NCBI GenBank assembly: GCA_013306675.1
Contig: JABLUY010000055.1
Span: 96,471 to 160,470, forward strand
Length of the DNA stretch: 64,000 nucleotides
Origin: Thraustochytrium sp. TN22
Taxonomy: Eukaryota; Sar; Bigyra; Thraustochytrida; Thraustochytriidae
Reading direction: 5' to 3'
The notes below the pieces were generated by a model, which saw nothing but the letters and a program-made list of their open reading frames with translations, was not told the origin of the DNA and did not search any database. Both the position numbers and the translations under genes were made by a program. This document shows, one piece after another, positions 18,618-30,100 of this stretch; position 1 is the first letter of the stretch; the number at the start of each line of letters is the position of its first letter.

Positions 18618-20024
18618 GGCACCTGCCGCCGCGGCCGCAACGGCGCGCGCGCTGCGCGTGGCGCGCCGCTTGCCCGCGCTCGAGCTGCACCTGCACCTCG
18701 GTACGTCACGGCGGCACGCGCCGCGTGCGCACGCAGCGGCAACGCAACGCAACGCACGCAGCGCGACCGGGTTTGCCGCGGCAAACCGGCCGCTGCTGTG
18801 CGGCACACAGCGGGCGGCCCGCATGGCGGCCACCGCTGCTGCTGCTCTGCTCGCGCCTCGAGTGCTACTACGAAGTCACCATTCCTTGTTTGGAGAGAGC
18901 TAACGACCACACTCGCGACCGACGCAGACGGCTCGCTGCCGGCGGGCTTCGTGCGGCGTCGCGCTCCCGCCCGAGGTCTGGCCGCGGCCTCGCAGCTCGA
19001 GCCGGACGACCATGAGGACGCCAACGGAGCCGGCGCCGCCAGGGCCGCCGCCAGGGCCGCCAGCGCTGGCAGGGCTGCCGCGGCCTCCGCCTTCGCGCCG
19101 AGCAAGGTCCGCTCGTGGCTGCATGGCGTGAAGCGCGGTCAGACCGCGACCATGGAAAAGGGCGGGAACTGGGCCGTCTTCGACCTGTGCAACGAGATGC
19201 TGCAGAGCGAGGACGAGCTGCGCGAGGCCACCGTGGCTGCGGCCGAGGCCTTCCGCGACGGCCTCGGCGGCCGCCACCTGGAGCTGCGCTTCTGCCCGCA
19301 GCTGCACACCAAGGAGGGTCTCTCGACGGAGGCCGTGCTGGGGGCAGTGACGCACGCGCTGCGGGACGTGCCGGGTCTTTCGGGCGGCGTGATCGTCTGC
19401 GGGCTGCGCTCGCACGCGCCCCGGGACGTGCGCTTTGCGGCGGACCTGGCCTCCGCGCACCGCGAGCACGGCGTCATAGGCTTCGACATTGCCGGCGATG
19501 AGGCCACCTTCCCCCTGCGGCCGCACGCGGACGCGGTGCGCGCCGCGCAGCGCGCCGGCCTGATGGTCACTGTGCACGCCGGCGAGACCGGTCTGGCATC
19601 CGACATGGACAACCTGCGCCTGGCTCTGGCGCTGGGCGTCGACCGCATTGGCCACGGTTGGGCCATTGTCAAGGACCGCGCGCTCCTGCGCGAGGCGGTG
19701 CAGCAGCGCGTCGTCTTCGAGTGCTGCATGACATCCAACCTGCGCCCGGACTGCGTACGCACCTATGCTGCGCACCCGGTGCGCCACTTGATGCGCGAGG
19801 GCGCCTGCGTGACGCTCAACTCGGACAACTTCATGCTCTCCGGCACCGCCAAGGACCCCGCCCCGACGCCGTGGACGGAGCGCGAGGCCGCCGTGCGCCA
19901 CCTCGACTTTTCTGCCGAGGATCTCGTGCGCGTCACGCTCAACGCCGTGCGCGCAGCGTGTGGCATCTCGGACGCGCAGCGCGCCGGCCTCGCCGCCGAG
20001 GTCCTGCAAGCACTCGAGGATTGA
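18616..20024 (+). CDS. Adenosine deaminase-like protein, two exons (18616..18700, 18928..20024)
   Basis: 393 aa after removing one intron. Exon 1 ends in LPALELHLHL and exon 2 starts the rest of the metal motif, so splicing restores HLHLDGSLP (H25, H27, D29); without it the metal-binding motif is lost. Further ADA-family signatures: LRFCPQLHT, GFDIAGDE, VTVHAGE (H245, catalytic E248), IGHGW (H271), CCMTSN and LNSDN (D328). Length and motifs fit adenosine or N6-methyl-AMP deaminase-like enzymes, which hydrolyse the 6-amino group with one zinc; I cannot separate ADA from ADAL by eye. The second exon's frame stays open far upstream, antisense to ALG1, which could mislead automatic annotation into a 786-aa fusion. 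Confidence 0.88.
18701..18927 (+). other. Intron of the adenosine deaminase-like gene (227 bp)
   Basis: It starts GTACGT and ends GACGCAG, splitting an Asp codon after its first base (G|AC). Placement is fixed by conserved HLHLDGSL across the junction. Confidence 0.88.
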
Positions 20025-20199
20025 CTTAGCTTGTTACCACCTTGCAAACCCAAGGAGAAGAGTGCACTGCACTGGTGCGGTGTACCACCACCACCAAGTG
20101 ACTAGAGCCGGCGGATCGCACCGCAAGGCACGCACGCATGCCGCGTGCGCTCGGGAGACTCGGAAGGTGACGGGAGTAGTTAGCCACCACACAAAAAAG

Positions 20200-21819
20200 T
20201 TAGGACAGCTGCATGTTCTCCAGCATTTTCGGGTCCTGGGGCAGCATGAGGTGCGGGCCGACAAAGGCCTCGAAGACGCCGTGCGCGAGGTAGAGGCTGG
20301 AGACAATGATGAGCGCAAGCGAGAACTTCTGGTCGACGCAGGCTTGGTCGTCCGATGGGCAATGGTCCTTGAGCGAGCTGAACGTGAGCGAGATGCTGAG
20401 GATGACGATCGAGTCGATGATGCTAATGGCCGGGCCGACGAAGCCGAAAATCTTGCTAGCGCCCTCCACCGAGGTGACCATGCCCTGCAGCAGCGTCTCA
20501 AAGCCGATGCGCGGCGCGGTGGAGAGGAGGAAGAAGAGCAAGACGCTCAGCACGACGAGCGCGCGCGAGATCCAGCTCGTGGCGCTATGCACCGACACAT
20601 CCGGGTTGCCGATCTCCATGCTGTGTGCGAAGAGAAGGATCCACACTGCCGCGCTGGCGATGAGCACCGAAAAGAAGAGCGGGCGAAAGCCGGCCTTGCG
20701 CGTGGGCGGCGTCCAGAACGAGTGCATGAAGACGCCCGCGGCCACAGCGCCCAGCTTGCCGAGCGCCACGATGACGGCGGTCGACAGGTTGGTGCGTGTC
20801 GGGTCACCGTTGCCAAAGAAGCGCGACGTGTAGGCGTACTCGGTGACCACTACCGAAACCATGGCATCCTCGGCCGCCACCTCAAGGCCGAGGAAGAGCA
20901 GGCGCCAGCGAATGGGCCGTGTCTGCCAGGTCAGCTTAGCGCCCTCCCAGATGCTTCCAAGCAGGCTCCCAGACTCCTCTTGGCTCGTGCCCGCCTGCTG
21001 CTCCTGCTCCTGCTGCTGCTGCTGCTGCTCTTCCGTGCCGGCCTCGTCCTCCTCAAGCAGGCCGACGCGCTCTTGCGCCGCGGGGTCCCCGCGGCGGATG
21101 CCGACCAGGTAGCACCAGAGCGAGACGAGCGAGGTGAGCAGAAAGACAGCCGCAAACATGAAGACGAGCACTCCAGACTTGATCGAGTTCTCATCCTCCG
21201 GTGACGTGCCCTCCTTGACGGCGCGCTCGCCCAGGTACCAGGCGAGCACGGCCACAGCGGGCGTGAAGACCAGAAAGGCAGTGTCCATGGCAATGTGGAA
21301 GGTCGAGTTGATCTTGTTGCGCATGCCATCCGTCACGGGAAGCTCCATCTGCGCGCCCAAGGTGTCCGTGCCGCCCATGTCCACGTCCACGACGTTGGCG
21401 AAGGCGACATTGGCGCCGTCCACGAAGAGCAGAAAGACCACCATGCCGTACACCGCGCCCGGCGCGTGCCACACGGCCAGCGGCGACACGAAGAAGAACC
21501 AGATGAGCGGCAGCAGCACCACGTAGATGATGGCGCGCCCCACAGTCGTCACGCTGAGAATCTTGACCAGGCTGTAGCGCTCCGCATACACGCCGGCCAG
21601 CGGGCTCAGCAGCAGCAGCGACAGGTTGAACGAGACGCGCACCGCGCCCAGCACATTCTCGCTGCCCACCAGCGCCAGCGCCAGCGGCGACAGGCCCGTC
21701 CACCAGAGCGCCACGCGCAGTCCGTACGCGCACTGGCCCGTCAAGTAGCTCCGGAACACCGGCCCCAGCCGCGACGTGTCTTCGCCCAGCAGCGCCTCCG
21801 TCGCGCTCGACTCCGCCAT
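20200..21819 (-). CDS. MFS-type multi-pass transporter, substrate unknown
   Basis: 539 aa, polytopic. I count about ten to twelve hydrophobic helices, with a charged cytosolic loop near the middle that includes a QQQQQQ run coded by CAG repeats (20996-21040). The first loop has SPLAGVYAERYSLVKIL, which resembles the MFS loop between helices 2 and 3 (G-x3-D/E-R-x-G/S-R). The middle loop joining two similar halves also fits the 12-helix MFS plan. No residue set points to a particular substrate, and I would not exclude another 12-helix family. Its start lies about 3 kb from the next gene on the right and its stop 175 bp from the deaminase stop (convergent). Confidence 0.62.
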   Translation of the reverse strand: MAESSATEALLGEDTSRLGPVFRSYLTGQCAYGLRVALWWTGLSPLALALVGSENVLGAVRVSFNLSLLLLSPLAGVYAERYSLVKILSVTTVGRAIIYVVLLPLIWFFFVSPLAVWHAPGAVYGMVVFLLFVDGANVAFANVVDVDMGGTDTLGAQMELPVTDGMRNKINSTFHIAMDTAFLVFTPAVAVLAWYLGERAVKEGTSPEDENSIKSGVLVFMFAAVFLLTSLVSLWCYLVGIRRGDPAAQERVGLLEEDEAGTEEQQQQQQEQEQQAGTSQEESGSLLGSIWEGAKLTWQTRPIRWRLLFLGLEVAAEDAMVSVVVTEYAYTSRFFGNGDPTRTNLSTAVIVALGKLGAVAAGVFMHSFWTPPTRKAGFRPLFFSVLIASAAVWILLFAHSMEIGNPDVSVHSATSWISRALVVLSVLLFFLLSTAPRIGFETLLQGMVTSVEGASKIFGFVGPAISIIDSIVILSISLTFSSLKDHCPSDDQACVDQKFSLALIIVSSLYLAHGVFEAFVGPHLMLPQDPKMLENMQLS

Positions 21820-21823
21820 CCTC

Positions 21824-21860
<37 letters not shown>

Positions 21861-24771
21861 ACCGCCCGCGCTCGCTCTGCGCTGCGGGTCTGCCTCGCCG
21901 CCCTCGCGCCCGGAAATGGAGAGGTCGACCACGAGGATCTTGGCTGGCTGGGCTGGCTGCCGCGAGGACCCCGCCGGCACAACTCGAAGATTATTGCAAC
22001 AAGTGCGCCAACTTGAACTGTTAGAAGCAACTTAGAACTGTAGGGGTACACAGCACTGGCACTGCACTGGCAGCCAGCCAGACTCCTGTGGAGCGCGGTC
22101 AAGTTGATTGTGCAAGTTGGCGTGAAGACGACGAATTCACAGAGGGCAAGGGCGTGCCAATACGCAAGTCGCGTGGGTGGGCGGCGTTGGGCGTGGGCGG
22201 CAGCGGCCGGGCCACGGCGTCGCTTGAGTCGGATTCCGAGCCGTACTTGAAGTCGGCCCGGGTGAGTTGACATTTTCGTCAGGCAAGACATGCCATGCCA
22301 CGCCATTGGGGCATGCCATGCCATGCCATGCCATGGGAGATGCGATCGATCGATCACGAGGTGGAGGCTTGAGGCTTGGCTTGAACAAGGCCAGGGTGTA
22401 GGCAGCCTTGAAGAGTCGACAAATCTGTCTTTGGCTTTGGCCCTCAGCCTTGATACAGGGCTCCCGGGTTTTGGCTGGCTGTACCTGGACGTTGCAGTCC
22501 GCCATGGCCTTGGTCATCGCCAAGGTCTGGAATATGTGCGCACAAGTGGGGCTTTGCGCTAGTCCTGCGATTGACGTTTCATTTGGCTAGTCTGCCCAGA
22601 CAGGGCATGTTCACATGCTCGTTCGGTGTTCTTGGAGTCGGCACTACCGTACCATCCAACCCAGGCAGCTTTTTCGGACCGACGCATCCTCCTCCTATGG
22701 GGTTCCGAAGCAGGGTCCTGCCGACCGTGATCCCGTCTGAGCCACGAAGCCTACACGAATTAAGGTGTGATTCAAAGCACTCTCTCCGGGAATGTCGTTA
22801 ACCGTGGCAGCGCGCTATGCTCGGGGACGAGCAGCGCAGGACACAGAAGTGGTGTGGTACGAGAGCCGAATTCTTCCCAAAGGACGATTGTCCACGAGCG
22901 CAAGGCGGAGCGAACGTTCGGGACAAGATCGGCGTCTGTAAAAGGGTCAACTCCACATGAGGACGGCTTCGCAGCTCCGCTCGAGAGCGCCACTCGGCTC
23001 GAAAGAAGCACAGTTGTTGGGATGGTCCGGCTTCATGTCAGCAAGCGACAGTCGACATACTTGCAGTTTGATCCAACTGAGGGCTGATGTCCTGACAGCT
23101 GATCGTTGAGCTAGCGGGCTGCTCTTCTTTCCCCACCCCCTTCTGTAGTACTCGCAACGGCAACTCAGCCAGCCGCGCCATCTGTGTAACGCAACGCACC
23201 CAGCCATCGTTGCAACCTTGGTGCTTTCCACTTACCACATGGTGGAACGATCATCTCAACCCGTGGCTGCGAGTGAGGACACGCGGGACGCTTACACTTA
23301 TGGAAGAGAAGTGGTAAAGACAGAGGCCGGGCCGCATTGTTGCGAGACCGATTGGCCGGGGCCGCCGGGGCCGCCGGGGCCTTGGAGCCCTAAATGCAAG
23401 CAGGCCCCTACCATGGTAGCGACGTCGAGCTGAAAGCGAGCAGCGCCCGGAAGCTCGCCGCCGTTAGCATTCGCGCTAACAGCAACTTAGCCGCCAGCCT
23501 GTACCTCCAGAAGAAGCATTCGGTAGCTCGAATGCAATGATGCAGCCCCAAGTTCCCAACCGCAACTTGAGGCAGCGGCCAGGCGATCACCCTTTCAAGA
23601 CGCACCCAGCGCGACTCGGAGTAGCCAAATCAGCCAACCCGCCACAAGTCATCGCTCCCAGTCGCCACGCAAGAACTGCATCGCGCCAAGCCGCTTGCTT
23701 CTTCCAGTTTCTGCGGCCCCAGCTCTTGCGGAAGTTCGGCCTCAGGCTGTCCAGGCCGTGACGGTCGGCCCCAGGGCCGGGTCAGTGAGTCCCGAGAAGA
23801 TGACTCGGAGCTGCCCTTCGGCGCGGCGTTGCGGCAGTGGTGCAAGGCTTGCAAGCTGCCGCCGCACATCGCACCGGCGCGCGCTTCGCTGAATCCGCCA
23901 ACCTGATCCTCTATAGGCGAAAGGCGCGGCCCTGGCCTTGCCCGGTTTGTACCACGTTTGCAGCCTGACTCCAGGTAGGTGTGTGGCAACGGCAATATTC
24001 CGAGCCAGCCGTGCCAGTGAAGTGCGAGCCTCGTCCCCGCCACTAACTCTGGGCGTCGGGGCTCGGCCTTCTTTTCTCTCTTGAATCAGTCAGGTCGACA
24101 GGCTCCGCCGAAATGGAGAGCGGGGAGAGCCAAGCATCAACGGGGCGAGGGCGAGTCGGCTTGGTCCAGGGCCGCGCGGCTCCGGTGGCGCGAGCGAGGC
24201 TTTGAGTCGGACGTAAGGTCGTCGGCGTCCAGCCTGGTCCAGAGAAACGGCCCTCCCCCCTCTCCACCATGATGCCTATTGACCAAACTTGAGGACCCTT
24301 TCGTGTCAGCGAGACGCCGTGCTGGACTTGGTGCCCGACATGCCGATCGAGGACGTAACGTCCGGCGCTTTCCTGGGTCTTCCGACTCACCTGAGCGGAA
24401 GCCTGAGAGATGGCGCGAGTGCCAATGTACGCAAGTGCTGGGGTTGGTTCGGGCTACGTGAGGGTGGATACCACACTGTTTTGCCGCAACCAAGGAAAAC
24501 AAGCACCCACCATGGAAGCTGGGGACGACAGCCTGCCAGCAGACCCGCTCCGCTCCGCTCCGCTCCGCTCCGCTCCGCTGGGTGCGGCGCTGTGCCACAG
24601 CGCGCCACGCTCTTCGACCACCACCGCTGTCTGCTTCCTTTACTCGAGAGCGGGGCGTGGGCCGGGCACCGATCAGCTCAAGGACGAGGCTTCGAAGACC
24701 CTTCGAGGACCTGCGGTCCAGCATTGCGCTGCTGCAGCGCGCAGCCATCGTAGCTCACAACACCGGAAGAC
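21820..24771. other. Long gene-poor interval with pentanucleotide repeats
   Basis: Nearly 3 kb between divergent genes: the transporter (minus) and the Frizzled-like gene (plus). The left part has a GCC run at 21827-21860 just before the transporter start. A CATGC/CCATG repeat lies at 22289-22336 and a (CCGCT)n repeat at 24545-24580. The stretch 22570-24070 is visibly less GC-rich than its surroundings. Open frames are short and show no conserved motif. I see no tRNA or transposon ends. Confidence 0.5.
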
Positions 24772-26928
24772 ATGCGGACGCCACTGCTGCAGACCGCAGC
24801 AGCCTTGCTGGTGCTGACAACGCTGACGCCCGGCGTGACAGGCCAGCTCGTCGGAGAACACGAGAGCGGCGAGTGCGTGACGTACCCGAGCGACGGCGCG
24901 TGCGGAGCCTACGGGCTCGGCGGTCAGAGCGTCTTTGTCTGGGGCAATGCAACGACAAACATGCCCATCCTCGAGGCGCAATTGGCAGCGCGCCTGGTCA
25001 CGCTGGGCCAGGCCGGCAGCAGCCTGTCCGGCGGCACCCTGTGCTTGTACAACTTTCTCCGCATCAACTGCCTGGGTACGTATCCGCTCTGCGACGAGGC
25101 CACTGGTCTGCCTCGCCGCCCCTGCATGGACTACTGTGAGACCGTGTGGAGCACGACCTACTGCGGTGCAGCCTTTAGTACGTTTCATCAAGGACTTGCT
25201 CCTCGCAAGCAGGGTCCGCCGCTGCTGCACGTATACTGACCAAGTGATACCCTTGTAGCCGTCGTGATCTCCTCGCCAACGGGCCAGGTCATCTTCCAGT
25301 GTGACGACGTCATCGGCGTTGCGGAGTCCAACACAGCAAATGGCATGTACACCAATTACCTCCCCGGGTGGGTTGGCGAGCCAGTCTTTGAAACGAATAC
25401 GTATTCAGAGAGCAACACAACGGTCGCCTGCGTTCCGGAGGAGGCACTGAGCGCCTCGGCCTGCGCAGCCAATGACTGCGCCTGGGGCATGACTGAGATG
25501 CGGTACCCGATCGAGACGGACGGCACCACGGGCTTAATCGACTTCGTGAACCCGGAGGACATGGACTACTGCGTCAACAGCGCCGTTGTCGGGAGCGGGA
25601 GCTACAATGAGTCACTTGACTGCGATCGCTGCGCCTCGGTTTGTGACATCCGCTGCCCGCTCCCTTTCATCTATTCCGACGGGCAGTACTCCTTCATGTG
25701 GGTCATGACCTGGCTGCCCGGCACGCTGGCCTTTCCGCTCGCCGTCCTGGTCGTCTTCTCAGAGCGCGCGCGCCTGCGCAAGCTCAAGAAGCGCGACTTC
25801 ACTGACTACTTCATCGCCATCAGTGGCGTGCTCTGCATCCTGCTCTTCTTCATCTCCTCGCTTCCGAGCGCCATTCTCGCCGAGGACATTCGCTGTAACG
25901 GCTACGATACCATGAACTTCCGCACCAATACGTACGCCCACCCGTACTGTGAGGTGGGCAAGATTCAGCCGCACATTCTGCAAGCGCTCATGATATGCAT
26001 CACCGTCACGCTCTACAAGATCTACCGCCAGCTTCAGGCGTCCAGCAAGATGGCGCGGTACACGCCATCGCTGGTATTTCAGCGCATCTCACCCGTGCTC
26101 ATCTTCTTTGTTCCGGCGATGTTCGCGGCCTGCTCCTACATCTTTGAGGCGGACCAGCTGTACATGACCTCCACCAACTACCGCCTCGCGCAAGGCGGCA
26201 GCTACGAGGAGCCAATGATGTACCTGCCCAATATGATCCGCTACGCCTTCACTTGCGGTCCTCTCTTTGAGTCGGAGACGGAGGAGTTCATCTTCGTTCA
26301 GGGGCCGCTGCTCTTCGCCGGTGCTTGCAGCATTCTGTTGGCCTTCCAACTGCTCCGCACCGTGAAGAAGCTGCTGGGTCCCCTCGGCTCTTACAAGTCC
26401 GGCGTTTCCGGGGGCAAAAAGGCTCCGAGCAAGACCATGATTTCGCTCGCCGTCAATATGCTGCGCTTCGCGTATATTGCCACCACCTTGGTGCTCATCA
26501 ACGCCGTCGCCACCTTCAAGTTTCTACCATATGCCCAAACATTCGGGTCCGAGGTCAACTCATGGATCCGCTGCGCCCGCTCCGGGATCAATTGGAATGA
26601 TGTGCCCGAAGGTGCAACAGACGTTTCCGAATACATTAGCACGAACAAGACGCAGGCCGGGATCGAGGAGCACTGTGGCGTGCTCAGTGATGTGGCGCCC
26701 ACCTTTTCTGTCGTCATGCTGCAAGTCGTCTCGCAGACCTTTCCTCCCCTTTTCTTCGGCTTCATCTTTTCGCTTCCGGCTCTCAGGCAGCTCCGCTCCA
26801 AGATCAAGATCACGTCCAAGTCCGGACGGGTCATTCCGCGCCACGCCGGCGACACAGGCGGCACTTCAGAGGCCATCAATGGCGGCGGAACTGCACCTTC
26901 TGAAGGTACGATGGCAAGTGAGTACTGA
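24772..26928 (+). CDS. Frizzled/Smoothened-like seven-helix receptor, two exons (24772..25177, 25259..26928)
   Basis: 691 aa after removing an 81-bp intron. A signal peptide (LLQTAAALLVLTTLTPGVTG) is followed by a Cys-rich ectodomain at about 25-150 with LYNFLRINCLGTYPLCD and PCMDYCETVW, the pattern of a Frizzled CRD. Exon 2 continues with more Cys pairs, then seven hydrophobic helices between about residues 281 and 640, starting FMWVMTWLPGTLAFPLAVLVV and ending in FPPLFFGFIFSLPALRQL. The cytosolic tail is short and basic, then Gly/Thr-rich. Frizzled-like receptors outside animals are known from Dictyostelium and some fungi; ligand and signalling here are unknown. Family call good, function open. 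Confidence 0.82.
25178..25258 (+). other. Intron of the Frizzled-like gene (81 bp)
   Basis: It starts GTACGT and ends TTGTAG, with a likely branch site TACTGAC at 25232-25238. Splicing joins A|CC as a Thr codon and restores one frame from the signal peptide through the seven helices. Unspliced, the exon 1 frame ends within the intron. Confidence 0.85.
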
Positions 26929-27141
26929 TTAGCTTCCGACTAGCTGTGGGCCTCCTCGTTGTCCGGAGTTGCGTTTCAGATGGGGAAAGCGCGAGCTGGA
27001 AAGCTGGTCCGCCACGCTCTCGCTCGCTTGGCACGACTTCCTCGAGTGCCTGCAGTCCAGTGCGCGTAAGTCTTAGCACCATCGTAGCCAGCGAGATTTT
27101 CATTTACGATACGATTTTATGAGTGCCGTGCCTCCTTGATC

Positions 27142-30100
27142 CTACGTCGACGTATCCCGCTCCACCTCCTTGGCAGTCTCCAATTCTTGCACCACAGGAC
27201 CCGCGGTCTCGCCATCGTCTTCACCTTCGTCCTTCTTCGCCTCGGGCGAGGCCCGCGGGCTGCTGACCTTGGACTTGCCGCTAGAGTTTTTCTTGCCGCT
27301 GTGGTTGGACTTGCTGCTCCTCGAGCTGGCCTTCGACTTGCTCGATGCATCTTTGGCAGCGGTGGGGCCAAAGGGCAAGAAACGGCGATTCGCGGCCTCA
27401 GCCTGACGATCGGCACGCTCGTCTGAGAAAGGAGGTTCCGCCACGAGCTCGTGGTCACTCTCGTCGGAGCTGTAGACCTGCTCAATTCGCGCCCCGTCCA
27501 GAGCGCGACGCCCGCCGCGATTCGTCTCCGGCACTACGCTTGGCTCACTTTCATCCCACTTGGCCTCGCCGGTATGCGGATGCACGAGGTATTTGCGCCC
27601 GGAGGATGCGTCCAGGGTCTCGATCCATGCGACCTTGTCGCGGCCCCGGCGGCGCGCATTCGACGAGGACTCTGTGCGAAGCAAGTCCACGTCCGATGTC
27701 ACGTCGCCAACCAGCTGCGGCTGCTGCGCCTTGACAGCTCCGCTGGGCAGCAGGACTTTGGGTGTCACGTCCTCGAGGGACCGGAGGACGGTCTGCAACT
27801 TGCGCACATGACCCGGACGCAGGCCTGCGTGGCGAAGGTCGTCCTCGCTCGCGAGGAGCAGCTTGTCGGTCGAGTCGAAGCCCTGCGAGCGCAAGCCCTC
27901 CGAGTACCTCCCGAGCTGGTACGTGGCAAGGAAGATCTCGAAAGGCGGCAGTGTCGCCCGCAGCGTGTCCGCCATGCGCTTTGTGTCCGCTTCGAAGGCA
28001 CGCAGCTTGTGCTCCTGCAGTGACTTATGCGCCTGGAAGACGGCCAAGGCTTCTGCCTTGTCCTTTTCCGCCTTGGCGACAGACTCCTCACACTCCCCGA
28101 CGAGTGCACGGTGATCCGCTTCGCGCTCCGCCTCCATCTGCTCGATCGTTGAGGCCATTTCCTCCTCAAGCTGCTCGGTGCGCGCTCGGTGCTCAGACTT
28201 GATGCGGTGCAGCGCGTCCATGAAATCCTCATCCATCTCGCCGGTGATGGGGTCGATGCGGTGCTCCTCAATGATGCGGGTTAGCTCCGCATTCTCGCGA
28301 AGCACCACCTGAATGCGCTTCTCCAGAACCATGTACATCTCCGGGGACCTGTACGCGAGCCCGCGCTTAAGCGGGTCGTGCATCTCGTGTGGGTCACGCG
28401 CCACCTCCGTTTCGGGCGCTGGAAAGTCTGCAAGGCGGTTCAGGTCTTGCATGTTCTCCAGATGAACTTGGTGGCGCCGGCTCACAGGCGCCACCACGGA
28501 CAGACGCGCCGCGCCGGCCCGCAAGGCGCCCTGTACGGGTGGCAGTACCGCAGACACCCGCCTGACCGCCGTCATGCTCGGCGCATGCTTGCGTGCCACG
28601 TCCACCATCGCGGCAACCATCTCGGTGCCGCGCCGCAGACGTCCGCTGGCACCAAGAGGATTGCCGCCGGTGGCAGCTGCCGCAGCGGCCGCCGCCACGG
28701 ACGCCTCGCTGGGCGACAGCAAGGCGCTCGGTCGCGGGTCGCGCGGACGCGGCGCCACCTTGGAGCGCTTGCGTTGCGCCTCCGCGAATACGCGCGGCAT
28801 ATCGGCGACCGGGTCGCCCACCGCGAGGGAGGGGTCGCCCGTCGGGTGCACCAAGCCGAGCTTGAAGTTATTGATCTCCGGCTCGTACAGGTGCACACGT
28901 AGCTTGGGCATGATCAGCGTGCCGAGGACCACCCAGCACGTGGCGAGCGCCACGACCGAGATCAGCAAAAATTTGGCCTGCTCACGGGGCGAGTCGACCA
29001 ACTGCGCCGCCAGATATCCTGGCCCCGCGACTCCTAGGAGGCCGGCGCTGGCCAGCACGAGGTGATGGCCCTCGTTGAAGTATGTTGGCTTGAGGCGTAG
29101 CTCCAACGCCGTGCGCAGGTTCATAATGGCCAGCCACGTGCAGCTCACGAGCAGGATGGCCTCAAAGGCCGCCAGCTGGCTACCGTACTCGCACGAAGCG
29201 TACTTGAGCCACACGCGGTCGCTGAGACGCGTCTCCGAGGTACCCGGCGTGAAGAGCAGGAACCAAAGCGCAAAAAGACAGGCGAGGAAGCCACCCAGCG
29301 GCTTGAGCGTCTCGTTCAGATTCTCGGTGTTCATTGCGAGCCGCACCTTCTTGCGCTGCAATTTCGTGAAGATGGCGCCCTGAATCATCGCGAAGGGGAC
29401 CGCCAGCACGACGGGCCGCAGCATGCAGTGTACGACCGTCACAGGGCCGGCCCACACGAGCGGCGTGAGCGCCGCCATGCCTGTGCTCCGGAGCAGAATC
29501 TCCAGGAACCATGGATGTGCGGTCTGAAAGACAACCGAGGTTTGCGCATGCTGCTTGAGGAGGCGCCGCGCGCGAGAGACGTAAAGCAGCGTTGCAACCT
29601 GCAGCCCGAAGGCGACCCAGAACACCATGTGCTTGCCGATGATGACATTGAGGAGGTCCGGGTCTACCAGGCCTGAACAATCGTCGCCCACGTAGCCCTG
29701 GTCGCACTCGCAGACGCCAGCATTGGGATGTAGGCGGAGGACCTCGCTGGTGGCGACGCAGACGCCATGACCAGAGCAGTTGCCGGCCGGATGGGACGCC
29801 GAGGAGGAAGATTCCAGGTCAGCCTGCGCGAAAGGGTCAACAAGCTCGCCCAAACAGCGCACCTTGTGCGAGGTGGGCGGCAGCCAGGCCGTCCAGATGT
29901 CGCTGTTGTTGCGAATCCAGTCGCAAGCGATGGTGCGCGCGCGCGTCGGGGCCACCATGGCCCGATACACCGGGTCGTAGTCGTAGGCGGCGAGCATACG
30001 CTCCTGTTGGTCGCGCGTGAGCGAGAATCGGCGCAAGAAGCTATAGGCCTCGGGCGCATAGCTCCGCAGATTGGCAGCGAAGACCTTGTACATGATCTGG

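Noticed and set aside
17664-18927. Long open plus-strand frame in front of the deaminase exon 2
   Set aside because: It is antisense to ALG1 and an intron. Conserved HLHLDGSL is only made by splicing from 18700 to 18928.
24137-24748. 203-aa minus-strand frame upstream of the Frizzled-like gene
   Set aside because: Composition follows the CCGCT repeat and GC bias, with no domain or signal.
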